Program-made: the position numbers and the translations under genes
Notes under the pieces: model-generated
Database searches by the model: none
What the model was told of the DNA's origin: nothing
The model's input: the letters and a program-made list of their open reading frames with translations, nothing else
Shown here: positions 24,791-32,412 of the stretch, piece after piece
Numbering within the stretch: the first letter of the stretch is position 1
Layout of the letters: every line of letters begins with the position of its first letter
Source: Anaerolineae bacterium
Lineage (GTDB): Bacteria > Chloroflexota > Anaerolineae > Anaerolineales > Villigracilaceae
Reading direction: 5' to 3'
Length of the DNA stretch: 41,807 nucleotides
NCBI GenBank assembly: GCA_017303655.1
Contig: JAFLCE010000029.1
Location: 1-41,807, forward strand

Positions 24791-25159
24791 ATGGAATGGA
24801 ATTTAGTAATACATGATAAAGATAGATATCTTGAAGTTGTCACTAGCGGCATAGTGGATAGTGATGGCACTGTAGATATGGCACAGGCGATAGCTCAGAC
24901 AATGAAGAGCAATCGGTTGACAAAAGCATTGATCGATCATCGCAATGTCGTGAACGTGCTCGGCAGCACTCTTGCTACCTATAATCGACCAAAAATCTTA
25001 CGCTTTATCGGATTAACTCTTGGGATCAAGCTTGCGGAGTTGATCCGACCAGAGCATGAAAATCATTTTAAATTTTTCGAGACAGTATGCTTCAATCAAG
25101 GCTATAAACTTTCTGTGTTTTATGATAAAGAAACCGCACTAACCTGGTTGCTTAAATAA
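24791..25159 (+). CDS. Cassette 8: STAS/SpoIIAA-like small protein
   Basis: A 122-aa cytosolic protein. The pattern YLEVVTSGIVDSDGTVDMAQ, then KALIDHRNVVNVLGSTLATY and a C-terminal VFYDKETALTWLLK, resembles SpoIIAA/STAS-like domains (alternating strands and helices). It has no membrane part, unlike most neighbours. AGGAAGG precedes the start. The upstream site is truncated, so this gene may have entered by ordinary recombination. Confidence 0.65.
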   Translation: MEWNLVIHDKDRYLEVVTSGIVDSDGTVDMAQAIAQTMKSNRLTKALIDHRNVVNVLGSTLATYNRPKILRFIGLTLGIKLAELIRPEHENHFKFFETVCFNQGYKLSVFYDKETALTWLLK

Positions 25160-25261
25160 GTATAAATTATTGGGTTTTTAAGATGAACCTATATAGAGTA
25201 TAAGACCACTATCATTCAATGGTAGTAATGTATTCTATACATCAAATAGGCATTAGCCTTT

Positions 25262-25332
25262 TTCTGAGGGACGGCTTCGCCAAGTCCACGTGACGGGACG
25301 GGTGTCTACGGAGCAAGCCACAATTGTTAGGT
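25262..25332 (+). repeat. attC site 8, right half
   Basis: GAGGGACGGCTTCGCCAAGTCC and the following GTGACGGGACGGGT match the middle of other sites. The right core is GTTAGGT (25326-25332). The left core is not recognisable. 25160-25261 holds no gene. Confidence 0.65.
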
Positions 25333-25366
25333 ACTTGTCATAAATATCAAAAAAGTGAGGAAAGAT

Positions 25367-25840
25367 ATGAAAACCATTGGCAAGGCAATGTTACTTTCAG
25401 TACTAGTTATCGTATTAGCGTCGTGTAGTACTTTTGCACCTCAACCAACAGAGACGCCCACACCCACTGCGACCAAAACCTCAGCACCAACTAGCACTTC
25501 AACCAAAACTCCTGTTCCAGCAACTGAAACACCTTCCGCTCCTGAGTTACCCATGCCATCTGGAAAGCCTGCCAGTGAGTGGGAGGGTATTCCCATTATG
25601 CCGAATGCGATTGCAGGAGAAGGCGACAGCAAAGGTTATTCCTTTACAATTAATGCTACACCTGAAGAAATCCAAAAATTCTACGAAAAAGAATTAGGGG
25701 AACAAGGATGGAATATGTTTGCCAGTGGACAAGGCACAACCAATGCCATTTTGTTAATATTCATGAAAGATATAAGCACTTTATCTGTATCTATTATTCC
25801 TCAACCAGATGGCATCATGTATGTTTTATTAGTAAAATAA
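25367..25840 (+). CDS. Cassette 9a: lipoprotein
   Basis: A 157-aa lipoprotein: signal peptide with lipobox (LASC, about Cys20), Thr/Pro-rich linker (TETPTPTATKTSAPTSTSTK), then a domain of about 90 residues. That domain contains GIPIMPNAIAGEGDSKGYSF and INATPEEIQKFYEKELGEQG, typical of small alpha/beta lipoproteins of this phylum in which a residual peptide-like term is squared against a helix. AGGAAAG lies just before the ATG at 25367. It shares its cassette with the next gene: no attC lies between them. Confidence 0.75.
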   Translation: MKTIGKAMLLSVLVIVLASCSTFAPQPTETPTPTATKTSAPTSTSTKTPVPATETPSAPELPMPSGKPASEWEGIPIMPNAIAGEGDSKGYSFTINATPEEIQKFYEKELGEQGWNMFASGQGTTNAILLIFMKDISTLSVSIIPQPDGIMYVLLVK

Positions 25841-25889
25841 ATATTACTTTAAAGTATTCAATAAAAATTCCTTCAAAAAGGGTTAGATC

Positions 25890-26453
25890 ATGGCAAAATG
25901 TCCTGCTTGTAAAAACGTAGTGTTGGAATTATCAAATTTCGAAAACTCCCTACCTGTTATGAATTGCAGTTCATGTGGCGGGTCGTGGTTGAGAGCAAAT
26001 GAATATGCTCGTTGGCTAAAATCTCAAAAACCTGGTTCTTTTGAAGAGGATAAAACTAAAGAAGTCAGCAAACGCTTCCCTGTTGTTGAATCTAATAAAG
26101 CCACACTTTGCCCTGATTGCGGTCACCTACTGCGAAAATATAATATTGGTGCAAAAGTTGATTTTCATTTAGATCGTTGTAATAACTGCAATGGGGTCTG
26201 GTTAGATAAGAATGAATGGGAAGCATTGAAAGCGGCAGATTTACATGATGAAATTAATCAGTTTTTTACAAAACCCTGGCAACAAAATATTCAAAGCAAA
26301 GTAACTGCCAGTAAATTTGATGCGATGTACTTGGAAAGGTTTGGAGACAGCGATTATCAAAAGATCAAAGAAATCAGAGAGTGGCTTCAAGAACATCCAA
26401 ATCGAAATAACCTAATTGCCTTCCTTTTGGATAAAGACCCATTCTCAACATAA
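25890..26453 (+). CDS. Cassette 9b: double TFIIB-type zinc-finger protein
   Basis: A 187-aa cytosolic protein with two zinc-finger motifs of the zf-TFIIB type: CPAC...NCSSCGGSWL (residues 4-33) and CPDCGHLL...CNNCNGVWLDKNEWE (about 73-110). The GxWL(D/R)xxE pattern after the second CxxC is diagnostic. Function of such proteins is unknown. It is 49 bp after cassette 9a with no attC between, so the two may be one two-gene cassette. Confidence 0.8.
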   Translation: MAKCPACKNVVLELSNFENSLPVMNCSSCGGSWLRANEYARWLKSQKPGSFEEDKTKEVSKRFPVVESNKATLCPDCGHLLRKYNIGAKVDFHLDRCNNCNGVWLDKNEWEALKAADLHDEINQFFTKPWQQNIQSKVTASKFDAMYLERFGDSDYQKIKEIREWLQEHPNRNNLIAFLLDKDPFST

Positions 26454-26508
26454 AGGTACTCCACAAAGGTCAAGCTACAATACCGCTTCGGGCACAAGAT
26501 CATTGGGC
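26454..26508 (+). repeat. attC site 9, decayed
   Basis: CCACAAAGG (compare CCAACAAAGC) and TACCGCTTCGGGCACAAGAT followed by ATTGGGC (26502-26508) parallel the right end of site 4. The middle is deleted. Confidence 0.5.
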
Positions 26509-26535
26509 TATTGCCCTCCAAATTAAGGATTGCTA

Positions 26536-27039
26536 ATGGTATATCATCTTAATCAAAAATGGAAATTGATTATTGTAGGTTGTGGAGTCATTGGCTGTTT
26601 GTTTGGATTGGGATTCTTTGTTCCGATATTCTTCTCTAACCAAACTGCAAGAGATGCTATGTTACTTTTGATAGTGGGGTTATTTTTCCTGTTAATGGGT
26701 GCAGAACTGGTATATGAAGGAACAAAAACAAAAATAGAGATTTTTGAAGATGAAATCATCTATCATCAATCAAGATACACCTTTTCAGCACGCTGGAAAA
26801 ACCTTCAGCGGATAGCACCATCATATGGGCTATTGGTGTTAATGTTTTCAGACCCAAAGGAAATAAACTGTGGGGCGATTTATAAAATATTGAAGTCGCT
26901 TAATATGCATTCCGGGCTGGCAATCAACTACTATCTTACTAAGAACAACAAAGAATTTATAAAAGAGAAGATAATTACCGCAACAAATCTTTCTGACAAA
27001 AACGATATTGCGTTATTAGATCAAATATTGCAACCATAA
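26536..27039 (+). CDS. Cassette 10: membrane protein
   Basis: A 167-aa protein. Two TM helices (about residues 10-30 and 42-60), then a basic soluble domain (IEIFEDEIIYHQSRYTFSARWKN) resembling bacterial PH-like domains. AAGGA precedes the ATG at 26536. The last cassette gene, followed by a degraded attC. Confidence 0.68.
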   Translation: MVYHLNQKWKLIIVGCGVIGCLFGLGFFVPIFFSNQTARDAMLLLIVGLFFLLMGAELVYEGTKTKIEIFEDEIIYHQSRYTFSARWKNLQRIAPSYGLLVLMFSDPKEINCGAIYKILKSLNMHSGLAINYYLTKNNKEFIKEKIITATNLSDKNDIALLDQILQP

Positions 27040-27100
27040 CAGCTCTTTCTGGTGGGATGGCTTCGCCAAGTCCGCGTGACGGGGGCGGGTCGTAAGTTTT
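27040..27100 (+). repeat. attC site 10, decayed right end of array
   Basis: TGGGATGGCTTCGCCAAGTCCG, then CGTGACGGGGGCGGGT, match the other sites. Neither core is intact. It marks the right limit of the array, 25 bp before the pirin gene. Confidence 0.6.
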
Positions 27101-27125
27101 CCAAACCTAAAATCATCCATACCGC

Positions 27126-27965
27126 ATGACCCCACGAACCATTTCCCACATTATCGAACCCAATATGGTGATCGAAGGCGCAGGCGTATTATTGCGCCGC
27201 TCCTTTGGTCCACACGCCAGCAACAAATTCGACCCTTTCCTGCTCTTCGACCATTTCGCCTTCAACAATCCGCTCGAAGGACCCGTGCGCGGCTTCCCCA
27301 CTCACCCGCATCGCGGCATCGAAACCGTCACCTACATGCTCGAAGGCACCGTCCGCCACCGCAACAGTCTCGGCAACCAGGGCACCATTGCCGAAGGTGA
27401 CGTGCAATGGATGACCAGTGGACGAGGCATCCTGCACGAAGAAATGCCCCGTCGCAGCGCCAACGGAAATATCTACGGCTTTCAATTGTGGGTCAACCTG
27501 CCTGCTGCCGAAAAAATGAGTCAACCCCGCTATCAAGAAGTGACCGCCGGAAGCATTCCACAAGTCCAAAAAGATGGCGTTACGATTCGACTCGTCGCCG
27601 GAGACTATGAAGGAATCCGCGGACCCGTGACCGAGATCGCCGCCGCGCCTCTTTACATGGACGTGAAGCTGGATCCTGGTGCCCGATTCAGTTACCCCAT
27701 CCCAAGCGGACACACTACGTTGATGTACGTCTTTGAAGGCACAGGTGAATTTTCAGGGGAGGTCGTAGAATCCGTCAGCATGGTGGTGTTCAACGACGAT
27801 GGCGACCAGATCGAGGTTAAGACAGAGGCGGGCGTCCGCTTTATGCTGATTGCAGGCGCACCGTTCAAAGAGCCCATCGTACCGTACGGTCCCTTTGTGA
27901 TGAACACCCGCGAAGAGATCGAGCAGACTTTGCGCGACTTGAAAAATGGCACGTTCATAAAATAA
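27126..27965 (+). CDS. Pirin family protein
   Basis: A 279-aa bicupin. The metal site is intact: PTHPHRGIETVTYMLEG supplies two His, and GRGILHEEMP supplies His and Glu. Pirins bind iron; some have quercetinase activity, so the role is open. The 279 residues are the normal length. TAAAAT at about 27106 gives a short leader. Composition returns to the genome norm here. A hairpin follows. Confidence 0.9.
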   Translation: MTPRTISHIIEPNMVIEGAGVLLRRSFGPHASNKFDPFLLFDHFAFNNPLEGPVRGFPTHPHRGIETVTYMLEGTVRHRNSLGNQGTIAEGDVQWMTSGRGILHEEMPRRSANGNIYGFQLWVNLPAAEKMSQPRYQEVTAGSIPQVQKDGVTIRLVAGDYEGIRGPVTEIAAAPLYMDVKLDPGARFSYPIPSGHTTLMYVFEGTGEFSGEVVESVSMVVFNDDGDQIEVKTEAGVRFMLIAGAPFKEPIVPYGPFVMNTREEIEQTLRDLKNGTFIK

Positions 27966-27969
27966 ATCC

Positions 27970-27996
27970 AACGGCTGTGACAATGTCACAGCCGTT
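27970..27996 (+). terminator. Hairpin after the pirin gene
   Basis: AACGGCTGTGAC (27970-27981), loop AAT, GTCACAGCCGTT (27985-27996), then an AT-rich stretch but no long T-run. Confidence 0.7.
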
Positions 27997-28001
27997 ATAA
28001 T
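27996..28001 (+). promoter_or_regulatory. -10 box placed for a leaderless transcript
   Basis: TATAAT ends 6 nt before the ATG at 28008. It begins at the last base of the preceding hairpin. AAGG abuts the ATG, too close for a normal ribosome site. Confidence 0.5.
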
Positions 28002-28007
28002 TTAAGG

Positions 28008-28472
28008 ATGTCACAAATTATCTACGGACCCAGGCTTGGAAAAGAAGGCGAACTGCGCATTGGGTGTAGCGCCACACTATTTGATGAAACCCGCCAAAAG
28101 GTTTTACTCACTCAACGAATGGACAATGGGCGTTGGTGCCTGCCCGGTGGGCATATGGAATCAGGCGAAAGCGCCGCCGAAGCCTGCGAACGGGAAGTGT
28201 GGGAAGAGACGGGCTTGAAAGTCCGCGCTACAAAATTGCTTGGCGTGTACAGCAACCCAGACCAGTTGGTTATTTATAAAGATGGCAAAAAGGCATTCTT
28301 TGTCGTGCTAAATTTCGAAGTGGAAGTCCTTGAAGGCACATTAGGGCTCAGCAATGAAACAACTGCCTTTGGATATTTTTCGCTCGAAGAAATGGAATCC
28401 ATGCCGATGCACGGCGAACACAAATTACGCGTGGAGGATGCCTTACGCGGCGGCGAAGCTGCAATGAGATGA
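28008..28472 (+). CDS. Nudix hydrolase
   Basis: A 154-aa Nudix protein with a complete catalytic box: GGHMESGESAAEACEREVWE then ETGL (GX5EX7REUXEEXGU satisfied). WCLPGGHMESGE is typical of MutT/ADP-ribose-type hydrolases. The substrate is not predictable. Unlike the IDI-like protein at 6382, all catalytic residues are intact. Confidence 0.9.
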   Translation: MSQIIYGPRLGKEGELRIGCSATLFDETRQKVLLTQRMDNGRWCLPGGHMESGESAAEACEREVWEETGLKVRATKLLGVYSNPDQLVIYKDGKKAFFVVLNFEVEVLEGTLGLSNETTAFGYFSLEEMESMPMHGEHKLRVEDALRGGEAAMR

Positions 28473-28572
28473 TCGTGTGGGTGCCAAGCCCTTACTAATG
28501 TACTGTATGAAAGCGCGCCACCAAGTACTGGTTGGCGTGTTTTCTTTTTAAATTTTATCCATTGGAGGCGTT

Positions 28573-29136
28573 ATGTTACAAAATATTTCAAACCGTTTTT
28601 ACGCATGGGCAAAAGGCTGGCTGGTGCTTGCCATGCTGGTGGTCTATGGATTCTTTGCAGGGTATATGATGCCCCAAATGGCAGCGATCATGAATACGGC
28701 GGCGAATCAGAGCGTGACTCCGCTTGACTTGATGATGGTCTACACCCCGCAGCAAGCCTTCGATATGATGGAACGTTATGGTGAAGCGGGGCGCTCAGCA
28801 TACCTTACCATTGAGTTGACCGCTGATGTGATCTATCCGATCTCGAGTATGGTGTTTTTCTCGTTGCTGCTTTCGTGGTTGTTCCAACGCGGCTACAAGC
28901 CCGAAAGCCCGATGCGAAAATTCAATATCACGCCTGCCGGTTCCTGGTTATTTGACCTGATTGAAAACGCCGCCATTATCCCTATGATCTTAATGCACCC
29001 TGCCCAGCCCACGGGGTTGGCATGGCTGGCGATGATTCTTGGGGTGGTGAAATGGGGTTTTGCGTTTCTCAGCTTGGGAATGGTCTTGCTTGGTTTAGTG
29101 AAAGCTGCGATCAACGGCTTCAAAAAGCAAGCGTAA
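28573..29136 (+). CDS. Four-TM membrane protein, hypothetical
   Basis: A 187-aa integral membrane protein with four hydrophobic segments (about residues 15-38, 85-108, 128-145 and 152-178). TTGGAGG precedes the ATG by 5 nt. Polar stretch YTPQQAFDMMERYGEAGRSAYL lies between TM1 and TM2. No family recognised with confidence. Its 3' end overlaps the end of the reverse-strand cdsA-like gene by 17 bp. Confidence 0.8.
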   Translation: MLQNISNRFYAWAKGWLVLAMLVVYGFFAGYMMPQMAAIMNTAANQSVTPLDLMMVYTPQQAFDMMERYGEAGRSAYLTIELTADVIYPISSMVFFSLLLSWLFQRGYKPESPMRKFNITPAGSWLFDLIENAAIIPMILMHPAQPTGLAWLAMILGVVKWGFAFLSLGMVLLGLVKAAINGFKKQA

Positions 29137-30010
29137 GCAAGAGATAAAATACAGGCGCGGCAAAGATCAAGCCATCGAAGCGATCCATTACTCCGCCTTG
29201 CGCCCCAAGCAGAGCGGAGTAATTTTTTATACCCAGAACCCGCTTCCACATGGAAGCGGTCAGGTCACCCACCAAGCCTGCAAACCCGATAGTCAATGCG
29301 ATCATTCCGCCTGTCATATATGTCATCTCCACGGTATGGCTCAAAGCTGCACCCATTGCACCCGCAAAGAAGAGTCCGCCAAGTGCGCCTTCGACAGTCT
29401 TCCCCGGGCTAACATGCGGAGTCAACTGCTTGCGCCCAAAAGCCTGCCCAGTAATCTGCGCCAGCGCATCATTAGTAGCAATGACCAAATACAGAAACGC
29501 CACTAGAAATCCACTTGTATCACTCTGGTGAACCCACAAAAAAGCAGCAATACACATCGGAAAAAATACTACGCACCCAATGGCAGCGAATGCAAAGGCA
29601 GGGTACTCTGCTGGCTTACGAGTTAAAGTTCCGAAGGCAGCTACGAGCAAAATAATAGCCAGCCAAAGTTTCAGCCATAGATTTATGGCAAGAACGTCAA
29701 CCAACGTGATCAAGATCAACGTAAGAAGTGGGAATACAAATAACAACGCAGAAGAAATTAAAGCTTTTGCAATTTCCCAGGCAGCCAAAGCACCCAACAA
29801 TGCCAGCAGAACCGTCAATACATGCCAGTGCGAAGGTAGCCAGCCCGCCGCAAGAAAACACAAGTTGATGAAAATATACAAGGGATATTTTCGCCAAACA
29901 CTTTCACCCGAGCCATGTGGTCGCAGCCAGCGGCGGGCAAACGCCAGCACAGTCGCAATGACCATGAAAACAAAATAGATCTGAAGCACATCCCAATGCA
30001 GCGTGGTCAT
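29120..30010 (-). CDS. CdsA-family cytidylyltransferase paralogue
   Basis: A 296-aa membrane protein with about eight hydrophobic helices, of the CTP:phosphatidate cytidylyltransferase family. The signature segment SMWKRVLGIKN...GAQGGVMDRFD aligns with the known SxxKRx4KDx...HGGxxDRxD pattern. Two conserved residues differ: KD is KN and HGG is QGG. It may therefore act on another phospho-lipid or use another nucleotide, or act like E. coli YnbB, also a CdsA paralogue beside a CDP-alcohol transferase. SPGKTVEGALGG, another conserved element, is intact. It is the last gene of the operon, with a 4-bp ATGA overlap with the dikinase gene. Confidence 0.85.
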   Translation of the reverse strand: MTTLHWDVLQIYFVFMVIATVLAFARRWLRPHGSGESVWRKYPLYIFINLCFLAAGWLPSHWHVLTVLLALLGALAAWEIAKALISSALLFVFPLLTLILITLVDVLAINLWLKLWLAIILLVAAFGTLTRKPAEYPAFAFAAIGCVVFFPMCIAAFLWVHQSDTSGFLVAFLYLVIATNDALAQITGQAFGRKQLTPHVSPGKTVEGALGGLFFAGAMGAALSHTVEMTYMTGGMIALTIGFAGLVGDLTASMWKRVLGIKNYSALLGAQGGVMDRFDGLIFAAPVFYLLLTLAF

Positions 30011-32412
30011 GAGAGTATCTTCACCGTGCCAAGTCCACCGTTCATTTCGACTACATTCCCTGTTGTCACATGTTGAGTCAAATTTGGGATGTTCACAATA
30101 ATTGGTTTCCCCAATTCGCGGGCAACAATGGCAGAATGTGAAAGCGGACTACCGCGCTCTACCAGAATCCCTGATGCTGAAGGATAGAGAAAGACCCAAC
30201 CTGGATCTGTGCGCTCGGCAACAAGGATTTCACCGCCAAGGTCACTAATATCATTCACACTGCGTACCACACGTACACGTCCACGCACAATGCCCGAACA
30301 ACAGCCTACGCCTTGCAAATCGGCACCGTCGATTAACGAACGCGTAAGCAAATCACGTGGAGCATCCAAATATGGAATGCCAAATGTTTCAAAGCGGTCT
30401 GGTAGTTTCGCCCCTACAGTCTTGTAACTCTCCGCTTCGGCGCGGCGCAGCGAGACAATATTCTTCAAGTTTTGAGTGACCGCAGTGCCATGCACAAAAT
30501 CCCAAATTTCACCAATGGTCAAATAATATATATCAGCAGCAACGGTCAATACATCAGCTAGCGCCCATTGCCGCCCCAATGAATTCAAAATACCACGCAG
30601 CAAACCAAACAAGCGTGAGCGAGCAAAACGCAGGTTCTCACGGTTGCGCACATAGCGACGCGCATTCTTCAACACCCAGTAAAAGAGGATTCGTTTATGT
30701 GCGGAAAGGCTGGATAAACGTGCCTCGGCTCGCACCCGTACCGGAGATTCTTCCGGCATCTCAATCGGATTCTTCGCTGCAGCCGCGATCATCCGAATTA
30801 AAGGCAACGGGTCATCACGCAGGTTAGGTTCTTCCAACTTAAGTTCATTCATACAGCGGTCGCCATAGGTATGCAGATATTCTTCGAATTCCTTTCGAAA
30901 AGATATAAAGCCTGCCTGGGTTTGAATCTGTTTAAGAATTTGCGTCGGTTCGAGTTCGAAGACAGCCTGCAATTCCTTGTTACTACGAACCGTCTGTGCC
31001 ATAGCTTGCACCCGCCTCGCAGGTTGAATCGACTCAATGTTGCCATCTCCAGCCAAAAGATCGTTATGAAGCGAGCCACCGGGTTCAAGCCACTTCTCGG
31101 TGAGGCGACGCAAAATCCCAAAAAAGATCATGGCAAGAAAATCGTTTAAGAGTGGAGCACGCCATTCGCCCAAGACTCGTGTTTCCAGATCGAGGTATGC
31201 GTGATGCAATTGATGCGGAGACATCGTGGAAAAATCTTTGGCATGATATTCCTGCAAGACCTGGTTGAAATTCAAAAGGAAATCCTGTGCGCGGCGCTCG
31301 CTAGTGTGATGCAAGCCGATCATGCGCACACCCCACGCCACTAACGCAAACCAGCCGCCTGATCGTTTGCCGCGATCTTCCCCAGCCGATTGTTTTACTC
31401 CTATCATTTGTTCGAGGAAGCGCCGATTCTGATCGAAGGCAGGCAGCCAGCCCAGTGCTTCATACCAGTTGAACAATTGATAATAGACCTGTCCGTTATA
31501 AAAACCCAGAAGATTTTTAAGCACGGTTTCATCCATATGCTTCACGCCCATCAATTCGAGAAACTGACGATAGACGTTCGCATACGAACCACGGATGATG
31601 GAAAAGGTCAGCGGTGACGTGATGCCAGAATAACTTTCGGTGATGTTGGCGTTGTCCCATAAGGTGTGTTCTTTATAAATTGGAGTCGTGATGGGGCGTG
31701 CTTGAAGAATGAAGAGTTCATTGCCAATAAAAGCAAACTCAATATCTTGCGGCGACTTGAATAACTTCTCTATACTTTTGGAAACAGAAACCAGCTCTGC
31801 AAGTTGACCATTTGTAAGAATGGCATGGTCTCCCTCCACATCGCCCGCCTCGCGGTTCACACGAAAAGTCTCACCACTCACATCCCCATGAACGAGTGCA
31901 TCACCCAAGCCATGCACTGCCGAGATCACCAGCCAACGCGGGTCACGGGCAGCAGGGTCTGCTGTAAAAACGACACCAGATATCTCGGCAGGGATCATCA
32001 CCTGAACGATGACTTCCATCTCGATCTTTGGTGATAATTGGTGTTCTCTTCGATACGCCTGAGCCCGATCTCCATAAGCAGATGCCCAACATTTTCGAAC
32101 TCCGTCAAGTAAAGCTCCTGCGCCTTGAACATTTAAAAATGAATCCAATTGCCCTGCAAAAGAATGTTGAGCTGAGTCTTCATCTGCCAAAGAAGAACGA
32201 ATTGCCAGCTTAGTCTCTGGCAATTGAGCAGCCTGTATGAGAATTTCACGTGCAAGCAACTCTGGTATGGAGGCTTGCAAAATACTCTGCACTGAAATTT
32301 CACCAGTCATGCTCGCACGGAAGTCATCAAAAAACCGTGCAGGGATCAACACAAAAGCCGGGATATTAAAGCCAACCTCAAGCATTTTTTGCAAATTCGA
32401 TGCCTTACTCAT
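30007..32412 (-). CDS. PEP-synthase-like / rifampin-phosphotransferase-like dikinase
   Basis: An 801-aa three-part phosphotransfer enzyme. Residues 1-245 form an ATP-grasp PPDK_N domain (RSSLADEDSAQHSFAGQLDS, ISGVVFTADP, DIEFAFIGNELFILQARPIT). Residues 245-700 form a helical middle domain (NITESYSGITSPLTFSI). Residues 715-801 form the swivelling His domain, with catalytic His759 in GSPLSHSAIVAREL. The order ATP-middle-His matches rifampin phosphotransferase rather than PEP synthase, which has its PEP barrel last. So it probably moves the beta-phosphate of ATP to an unknown acceptor, giving AMP and Pi. The middle domain would select the acceptor; here a lipid alcohol is suggested by the neighbours. 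Not evidence of antibiotic resistance by itself. Confidence 0.85.
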   Translation of the reverse strand: MSKASNLQKMLEVGFNIPAFVLIPARFFDDFRASMTGEISVQSILQASIPELLAREILIQAAQLPETKLAIRSSLADEDSAQHSFAGQLDSFLNVQGAGALLDGVRKCWASAYGDRAQAYRREHQLSPKIEMEVIVQVMIPAEISGVVFTADPAARDPRWLVISAVHGLGDALVHGDVSGETFRVNREAGDVEGDHAILTNGQLAELVSVSKSIEKLFKSPQDIEFAFIGNELFILQARPITTPIYKEHTLWDNANITESYSGITSPLTFSIIRGSYANVYRQFLELMGVKHMDETVLKNLLGFYNGQVYYQLFNWYEALGWLPAFDQNRRFLEQMIGVKQSAGEDRGKRSGGWFALVAWGVRMIGLHHTSERRAQDFLLNFNQVLQEYHAKDFSTMSPHQLHHAYLDLETRVLGEWRAPLLNDFLAMIFFGILRRLTEKWLEPGGSLHNDLLAGDGNIESIQPARRVQAMAQTVRSNKELQAVFELEPTQILKQIQTQAGFISFRKEFEEYLHTYGDRCMNELKLEEPNLRDDPLPLIRMIAAAAKNPIEMPEESPVRVRAEARLSSLSAHKRILFYWVLKNARRYVRNRENLRFARSRLFGLLRGILNSLGRQWALADVLTVAADIYYLTIGEIWDFVHGTAVTQNLKNIVSLRRAEAESYKTVGAKLPDRFETFGIPYLDAPRDLLTRSLIDGADLQGVGCCSGIVRGRVRVVRSVNDISDLGGEILVAERTDPGWVFLYPSASGILVERGSPLSHSAIVARELGKPIIVNIPNLTQHVTTGNVVEMNGGLGTVKILS

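Larger units (their letters stand above)
19111..27100 (+). mobile_element. Integron gene-cassette array lacking an integrase (CALIN)
   Basis: Eleven small genes, all on the + strand, form about ten units separated by related sites of about 75-130 bp. The better sites start with an RYYYAAC-like core and end with a GTTRRRY-like core, as integron attC sites do. The sites share CAACAAAGCGTGCAGC near the left, GGACGGCTTCGCCAAGTCC in the middle and GGTAACGCAAACC near the right. Bases after each crossover complement the same cassette's own end: GTTGGGC/GCCCAAC (cassettes 1, 4, 5), GTTGGGT/ACCCAAC (2) and xTTAGCC/GGCTAAx (3). The last few sites are decayed. No integrase gene is visible. Base composition is clearly more AT-rich than the flanks. 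Confidence 0.87.

Noticed and set aside
19684-27100. Transposon or MITE family instead of attC sites
   Set aside because: Sites have unequal lengths, and cassette ends pair with their own starts; no terminal repeats, target duplications or transposase are visible.
30007-32412. Rifampin resistance gene
   Set aside because: The domain order matches but the operon is full of lipid genes, and the middle domain cannot be shown to bind rifampin.
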